A stretch of 33,836 bases of DNA from Planctomycetaceae bacterium (lineage in GTDB: Bacteria > Planctomycetota > Phycisphaerae > Phycisphaerales > UBA1924): assembly GCA_027487735.1 (NCBI GenBank), contig JAIYDA010000067.1, forward strand, positions 1 to 33,836, given 5' to 3'. Position numbers and translations under genes: made by a program. Positions 29,961 to 33,836 of this stretch are shown piece by piece (the stretch's first letter is position 1; the number at the start of each line of letters is the position of its first letter). Below the pieces are notes generated by a model, which worked only from the letters and a program-made list of their open reading frames with translations, searched no databases and was not told the DNA's origin.

Positions 29961-31130
29961 ATGGTGCAACAACCCGACAGGTTCTCTCGTGTGCGACGCA
30001 GTGGCAGCGCGATCGCGCCGCCCCGCCTTGCCACTGCGGTGCTGCTCGCAGCGGCGTTCACGCCCGCGGCCCTCGCGCTCGCGATGCAAGGCGCTGCGCC
30101 GGGCACCGACGCACAAACTACGCCCGCCGCGAGCGACGCAGGCAATGAAGCCGGCAACCCGCGCACGCAGGACAACGTCGTCATCATCCTCGATGCCAGC
30201 GGCTCGATGCGCGAGCCCATGAAGGGTGGCCGCCGGATGGACGTGGCAAAGGCAAGCCTGCTGCGCGTGCTGGAGAATGTGCCGCCCACAACGAACGTGG
30301 GCGTGCTCGTGTTCTCTGGTCGCAACGCTCAGGGCTCGTGGTGGCTCGCGCCGCTAGGACCGCTGAACCTACCCCGCGTGCGCGATGAGATCGCCCGCCT
30401 GCAACCCAACGGAGGCACGCCCCTGGGCGAGGCGATGCGCGTGGGTGCCGATGCGCTGCTCGCGCAGCGCACGACGCAGCTTGGGTATGGCACGTTTCGC
30501 CTGCTGGTGCTGACGGACGGCGAAGCGACCGACAAGGAGCTTGTCGAGACGCACCTGCCGCTCATTCTGCGGCGCGGGCTGCGGCTGGACGTGATCGGGC
30601 TGGAGATGAAGCAGAACCACTCGCTCGCGACGCGCGTGAACAGCTATCGCCCCGCGGGCAGCGGCGACGAGCTTGCGGGCGCGATCGCGCAGGTGTTTGC
30701 CGAGGTGGACAGCGCAGGCAAGGACGAGACCAACCCCGAGCTGTTTGCCCTCGCAAGCAGCCTGAGCCCGGATGGCGCGCTGAGCGTGCTGACCTCGCTG
30801 CGCGACACGAGCAACGACCCGCTGCTGGGTGCACCGCAGCAAGCGGTCGACGCGGAACCAAACGGCGGCTCGCAGGGCCAGCCCGGCACGCAATCGAGCG
30901 GCGGCGGATCGGCCGCAGGCCCTGGATCGGGCTCGAGCACGGGCTCGGGCAGTGGCCCCTCTGGCGTTGGCAACTTGCTGCGGGGCCTGGGCATCGGGGG
31001 CTTGGTATGCGTGGGCGCGGGCGTGATGGTGCTGTGGGGCGTGCTCAGCATGGCCAAAGCCGCGAGTCGCAAGCAGGCCAACGCGACGAGCGGGAAGAAA
31101 AAGGGTCGCAAAGGAAGCAGCGGATGGTGA
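29961..31130 (+). CDS. Membrane-anchored vWA-domain protein
   Basis: A 389-residue protein. The N-terminal signal sequence (PPRLATAVLLAAAFTPAALA) likely exports it. The vWA domain (about 72-265) has a full metal-ion-dependent adhesion site: DASGSM (78-83), the Thr in NGGTPLGEAM, and LTDGEATD. A Gly/Ser-rich spacer (GSGSSTGSGSGPSG) leads to one membrane helix (about 344-365, GGLVCVGAGVMVLWGVLSM) and a short Lys-rich cytoplasmic tail (KKKGRKG). The predicted topology is a periplasmic vWA tethered to the inner membrane. The ATG at 29961 follows GAGGAGAG with suitable spacing. Its end overlaps the start of the second binding-OmpA gene by 7 bp, so the two are co-translated and probably work together. 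It is of the BatA/chloride-channel-like vWA kind. Confidence 0.87.
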   Translation: MVQQPDRFSRVRRSGSAIAPPRLATAVLLAAAFTPAALALAMQGAAPGTDAQTTPAASDAGNEAGNPRTQDNVVIILDASGSMREPMKGGRRMDVAKASLLRVLENVPPTTNVGVLVFSGRNAQGSWWLAPLGPLNLPRVRDEIARLQPNGGTPLGEAMRVGADALLAQRTTQLGYGTFRLLVLTDGEATDKELVETHLPLILRRGLRLDVIGLEMKQNHSLATRVNSYRPAGSGDELAGAIAQVFAEVDSAGKDETNPELFALASSLSPDGALSVLTSLRDTSNDPLLGAPQQAVDAEPNGGSQGQPGTQSSGGGSAAGPGSGSSTGSGSGPSGVGNLLRGLGIGGLVCVGAGVMVLWGVLSMAKAASRKQANATSGKKKGRKGSSGW

Positions 31131-32989
31131 GCAGCGCCGCGAGTGGAGCAAAGAGCAGCAGCGAGGCCCGCGTGGGTCGCTGGGTGGTCGTTGCGCTGCT
31201 GTGGCTTGCGCTGGGTGGCGCGATGTTCGGCGCGTGGCGGCTCATCGTCACGCCCCACTACGCCCGCGAGGCAGAGCTCACCAAGCTGCGGCTGCGCTAC
31301 GACGAGCTCGTGAGCATTCCCGGTCCTCATACGAGCGTATGGAGCAGCAGCCCCGCCACGCGCGAGGAGTTTGCGCGAGAGATCGAACTGCTGGAGCTGG
31401 GCATCAGCGAAGGGCTCGAGAGCGTGCGCCCACCAGGCAGCGGGCGACGCAGCACCGTGATGATCCATCTCGATAGCTTCTCGGGTTATGCCGTGCTGCG
31501 CAGCAAGCCCTTTGCCGACTACACGTATGCGCTGGGCATGCTCGCGGAAACGGTCGACGACGGGGGCAACAGCGCGGCACGGTTCGCGGCACTTCGCGAA
31601 GGTAGGGCCGACTACGCGGTGTTCACGCTCGACGCGCTGCTGCGCGAAGCGGCAAAGGCCCCTACCAGCGGCGTGGGCGACCCCGGAGACATCGCCGTGC
31701 TGATGGTGCTGGACGAAACCATCGGCGCCGATGCGATGGTGGCCTTTGAAGAGGGTTTGCCAAGCCTCGCGGCGCTGGGCACGCCCGGCACGCGCCTCGT
31801 GCTCACGGGCAACTCGCCCAGCGAGACGCTCGCGCGCGTCGTGATGGCAAACTTCGAGGCAGGCTCAACCCTCGCCCAAACGCAGAGTGCCTGGAGCCTG
31901 GTGCAAGGCAGCGGCGAGGCGCTGAGCATGCTGCGCAAGGCAGCGAAGGACCCCGTGCAGCGGGCCGCGCCGATTGCCTACGTGCTGTGGGAGCCCGAGC
32001 TGAGCCTGGCCCTGCAAGAGCCTGGCGTGCAGGTGCTGTTCGACAGCTCGCGCTTTCGCGGCTTCATCGTCGATGTGCTCGTCACGACGCGCAAGACGCT
32101 GAGCGAGCGAGGCAGCGAGGCCCGCGGCATCGTGCAGGCCTACGCACGCACGCTGCACCGCGTGCAGCAGTCGCCCACGGGCCTGCGAGACCTTGTGATC
32201 GCCGACACGCTGGCAACCAGCACCGCAGCGGGCACGCCCATCACGCTCACGCACGAGCAGGGGCAACGCATCGTCGATGGCATCTGGTGGAAGAGCCTGA
32301 GCGAGAGCGCGGCCCACCTGGGCGTGAACGCGAGCGGCGCGATCGTGGCGACACCCACCCCGGGGCTCACACCCCTGGACGACATCCTCGCGGGCCTCGT
32401 CGACGTGCTGACGCAAACCGGCGCGATCACGCCCGAGCAGGCGAGCAAGAGCGGGCGCCGCTGGGGCATCTTCGGCGCGGGCTTTGTCAGCAGCGACCTG
32501 CGTTCGCGCGGCTTCCACCCTGCGGGCAAGGGCGCTGCCGCACAAACCTGGCCCGCGCCGCGCCCGCTGCCAGCACTCCCGGCACTCGAGCCCTCGCAGT
32601 GGGATGCACTGCGCCCAGCTGGCGCGCTGCGCGTGCCACCCATCGTGTTCGCACGAGGCAGCGCGGCCCTGACAGACCAGGGCCGCCAATCGGTGCGGCA
32701 AGCCTCGCGCTTGCTCTCTGCGTTTCCGCAGTATTACCTCACGGTGCGCGGGCACGCGCGCAGCGATGGCAACGCGCAAGCAAACCAGCGCCTTGCCGAG
32801 CAGCGCTCACAGGCGGTGATGGCTGAGCTGCTTGCGCTGGGGGTGCCCGCCTCGCGCGTGCGAGCCCAGACGGGCGTGCAGGATGGGCAGGGCCCAGCCG
32901 TGACGTTTGCCCTGGGCGAGACGAAGGAGCGCGAGAAAAAGGATCGCGAGGCGAAGGCGCTCGAAGCGCAATCGCGCGAGACAAAGTAG
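31124..32989 (+). CDS. Membrane-anchored periplasmic binding-like domain fused to OmpA-like domain
   Basis: A 621-residue protein. An uncleaved N-terminal membrane helix (about 19-41, GRWVVVALLWLALGGAMFGA) is followed by a helical stalk. Residues about 100-370 resemble a type-2 periplasmic binding domain (MIHLDSFSGYAVLRSKPFAD; ALREGRADYAVFTLDALL; GFIVDVLVTTRKTL), parallel to the protein at 27149. Residues about 500-600 are OmpA-like: PIVFARGSAALTDQGRQSV, LTVRGHARSDGNAQANQRLA, EQRSQAVMAELLALGVPASR. AAGGAAG stands before the ATG at 31124. A Lys/Glu-rich tail ends the protein. The OmpA part can grip peptidoglycan while the helix holds the inner membrane, so the binding domain would be held across the periplasm beside the vWA protein encoded just upstream. 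The ligand is unknown. Confidence 0.83.
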   Translation: MVSSAASGAKSSSEARVGRWVVVALLWLALGGAMFGAWRLIVTPHYAREAELTKLRLRYDELVSIPGPHTSVWSSSPATREEFAREIELLELGISEGLESVRPPGSGRRSTVMIHLDSFSGYAVLRSKPFADYTYALGMLAETVDDGGNSAARFAALREGRADYAVFTLDALLREAAKAPTSGVGDPGDIAVLMVLDETIGADAMVAFEEGLPSLAALGTPGTRLVLTGNSPSETLARVVMANFEAGSTLAQTQSAWSLVQGSGEALSMLRKAAKDPVQRAAPIAYVLWEPELSLALQEPGVQVLFDSSRFRGFIVDVLVTTRKTLSERGSEARGIVQAYARTLHRVQQSPTGLRDLVIADTLATSTAAGTPITLTHEQGQRIVDGIWWKSLSESAAHLGVNASGAIVATPTPGLTPLDDILAGLVDVLTQTGAITPEQASKSGRRWGIFGAGFVSSDLRSRGFHPAGKGAAAQTWPAPRPLPALPALEPSQWDALRPAGALRVPPIVFARGSAALTDQGRQSVRQASRLLSAFPQYYLTVRGHARSDGNAQANQRLAEQRSQAVMAELLALGVPASRVRAQTGVQDGQGPAVTFALGETKEREKKDREAKALEAQSRETK

Positions 32990-33008
32990 CAAGCGATGAT
33001 CGACGTTC

Positions 33009-33620
33009 TCACGCCCGCCCGGCGTCCTGCGCGCGTCCATCCCGCAGCGTGCGCTGCGCCACCACCACCGCAGGGTTGCCCGAGACGATGGTCCATGGCT
33101 GCACGTCGCTGCGCACAAACGCTCGTGCGCCGACGACGCTGCCGCGACCGATCGTCACGCCCGGCGTGACAAACGCCTCCGCCGCGATCCACACGTCGCT
33201 CTGCACGGTGATGGGCTTGCCGATGAGCGCGAAGCGCGGGTCCTTGTGGTCGTGGCTTGCGGTGCAGAGCACGGCGCTGAAGGAGACGACGATGTTGTTC
33301 TCAAAGCTCATGCCAAAGGCGTTGTAGAGGAACACGTCGCGGTCGAAGTACACGCCATCGCCCACGCGCAGCAGCCAGGGCGCCCAGATGCGCACGCTGG
33401 GCTTGAACTCGCACTTGCCCAGCTTTGCGCCAAACGCCCGCAGCAAGAACCGCCGCCACCCGTTCATGAACCACGGGCTGGTGCGAAACAGCGTCGTCCA
33501 CACGATGGCCCACGCCAGCCGCCCGAGCTTGTTGCCCAGCGTGTGCGGGTTCACAAACGCCGCGTTCTGCATCGCTGGCGCATTGCCCGTCGCACGAGAT
33601 TGGTCCGCTGCCTGCTGCAT
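33009..33620 (-). CDS. WcaF-like hexapeptide acetyltransferase
   Basis: A 203-residue left-handed beta-helix acetyltransferase similar to putative colanic-acid biosynthesis acetyltransferases (WcaF family). Typical parts: NPHTLGNKLGRLAWAIVW, FLLRAFGAKLGKCEFKPSVRI, APWLLRVGDGVYFDRDVFLYN, CTASHDHKDPRFAL, and the hexapeptide repeats SDVWIAAEAFVTPGVTIGRGSVVGARAFV followed by NPAVVV. It should acetylate a sugar of an extracellular polysaccharide or lipid-linked glycan. The ATG at 33620 is used; an ATG at 33572 is possible. Frames continuing to 33743 only translate a repeat. It is convergent with the binding-OmpA gene. Confidence 0.88.
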   Translation of the reverse strand: MQQAADQSRATGNAPAMQNAAFVNPHTLGNKLGRLAWAIVWTTLFRTSPWFMNGWRRFLLRAFGAKLGKCEFKPSVRIWAPWLLRVGDGVYFDRDVFLYNAFGMSFENNIVVSFSAVLCTASHDHKDPRFALIGKPITVQSDVWIAAEAFVTPGVTIGRGSVVGARAFVRSDVQPWTIVSGNPAVVVAQRTLRDGRAQDAGRA

Positions 33621-33683
33621 CACCGCTGTCTGACAAACTTCTCTCCCCGCCACCTCACACACACTTTCTCTCTCTCTCGCTCG

Positions 33684-33728
33684 CTTCGCTCCTCTTGCTC
33701 TGCGTCTCTGTGTCTCTGTGCTGAGCAT
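33684..33728 (-). repeat. CACAGAG-type repeat related to the arms at 8157-8361
   Basis: On the minus strand it starts CTCAGCACAGAGACACAGAG and continues with GACGCAGAGCAAGAGGAG. It matches the arm at 8157-8193 in order and spacing (CAGCACAGAG, then GAGCAAGA, then GAG). It lies in the leader of the WcaF-like gene. Confidence 0.65.
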
Positions 33729-33759
33729 CTCTTTCCCAAGCATCTCGCCTTCGCCCTAC

Positions 33760-33836
33760 CTACTCCTGCGGCCCATACACCTTCTCGCCGATCGCAAACA
33801 GCACGCGATACACCTGCTCGAGGTTGCGGAGCGCGA
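33760..33836 (-). CDS. C-terminal end of an unidentified protein (runs off right edge)
   Basis: Minus-strand frame entering from the right edge and ending at TAG (33760-33762). The 24 visible residues include RNLEQVYRVLFAIG and end EKVYGPQE. The frame has G/C-rich third positions and a natural stop, so it is probably a real gene end, upstream of and co-directional with the WcaF-like gene. The family cannot be named from so little. Confidence 0.5.
   Translation of the reverse strand, partial: ALRNLEQVYRVLFAIGEKVYGPQE

Noticed and set aside
33621-33743. N-terminal extension of the WcaF-like acetyltransferase
   Set aside because: It is a translated CACAGAG repeat; the family begins near the ATG at 33620 or 33572.

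Overview
The window is a GC-rich bacterial chromosome segment. I infer Planctomycetota, probably Phycisphaerae. The basis is the gene content (an alternative GlmU-like protein, periplasmic-binding/OmpA fusions, murC-murB, gcvH), the long Ala/Gln/Thr-rich linkers, and intergenic DNA packed with 7-8 bp tandem repeats and palindromes, one of which is translated as a G-x-T-P-V-P-type linker. There is no rRNA, tRNA or CRISPR array, so the placement is inference only.

Layout. (1) 1-3724: a visibly less GC-rich accessory island with a ParB/Srx-fold protein, a restriction-endonuclease-like protein and a convergent C5-cytosine methyltransferase, beside the start of an unidentified gene leaving the left edge. 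It looks like an uncommon restriction-modification locus. (2) 4259-8138: a ParA-type ATPase fused through a long disordered linker to a glycogen-binding-like (CBM48/AMPK-type) E-set domain, followed by what looks like a MinD/FlhG-fold protein that has lost its Walker A motif. (3) 8440-11263: an operon of a HAD phosphatase, a GNAT protein and a GlmU-like protein. (4) 11308-14280 (minus): a TIM-barrel protein with a large charged insertion, then cytidylate kinase and a PlsC acyltransferase. (5) 14427-14804: GcvH, alone, behind a readable promoter. (6) 14894-21151 (minus): an M16-family protein, SerA, and a coupled three-gene operon (GT2 glycosyltransferase, BshC-like protein, BtuF/TroA-like lipoprotein). 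(7) 21152-22159: a long intergenic stretch with a 21-residue Lys/Ala peptide gene and a strong orphan terminator. (8) 22160-24907: murC-murB. (9) 24924-26939 (minus): a FabF-like ketosynthase and a MarR regulator. (10) 27149-32989: two proteins that each join a periplasmic binding-protein domain to an OmpA domain, with a membrane-anchored vWA protein and a small methyltransferase between them. The last two genes overlap. (11) 33009-33620 (minus): a WcaF-like acetyltransferase, then the tail of another minus-strand gene.

The most system-like parts are the binding-protein/OmpA-vWA cluster, the ParA-CBM48 plus degenerate MinD pair, and the ParB/nuclease/methyltransferase island. A second signal runs through the window. 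Many genes without a ribosome-binding site carry a TANNNT hexamer (often TATTCT or TATCCT) 5-8 nt before the start codon, which suggests widespread leaderless transcription.
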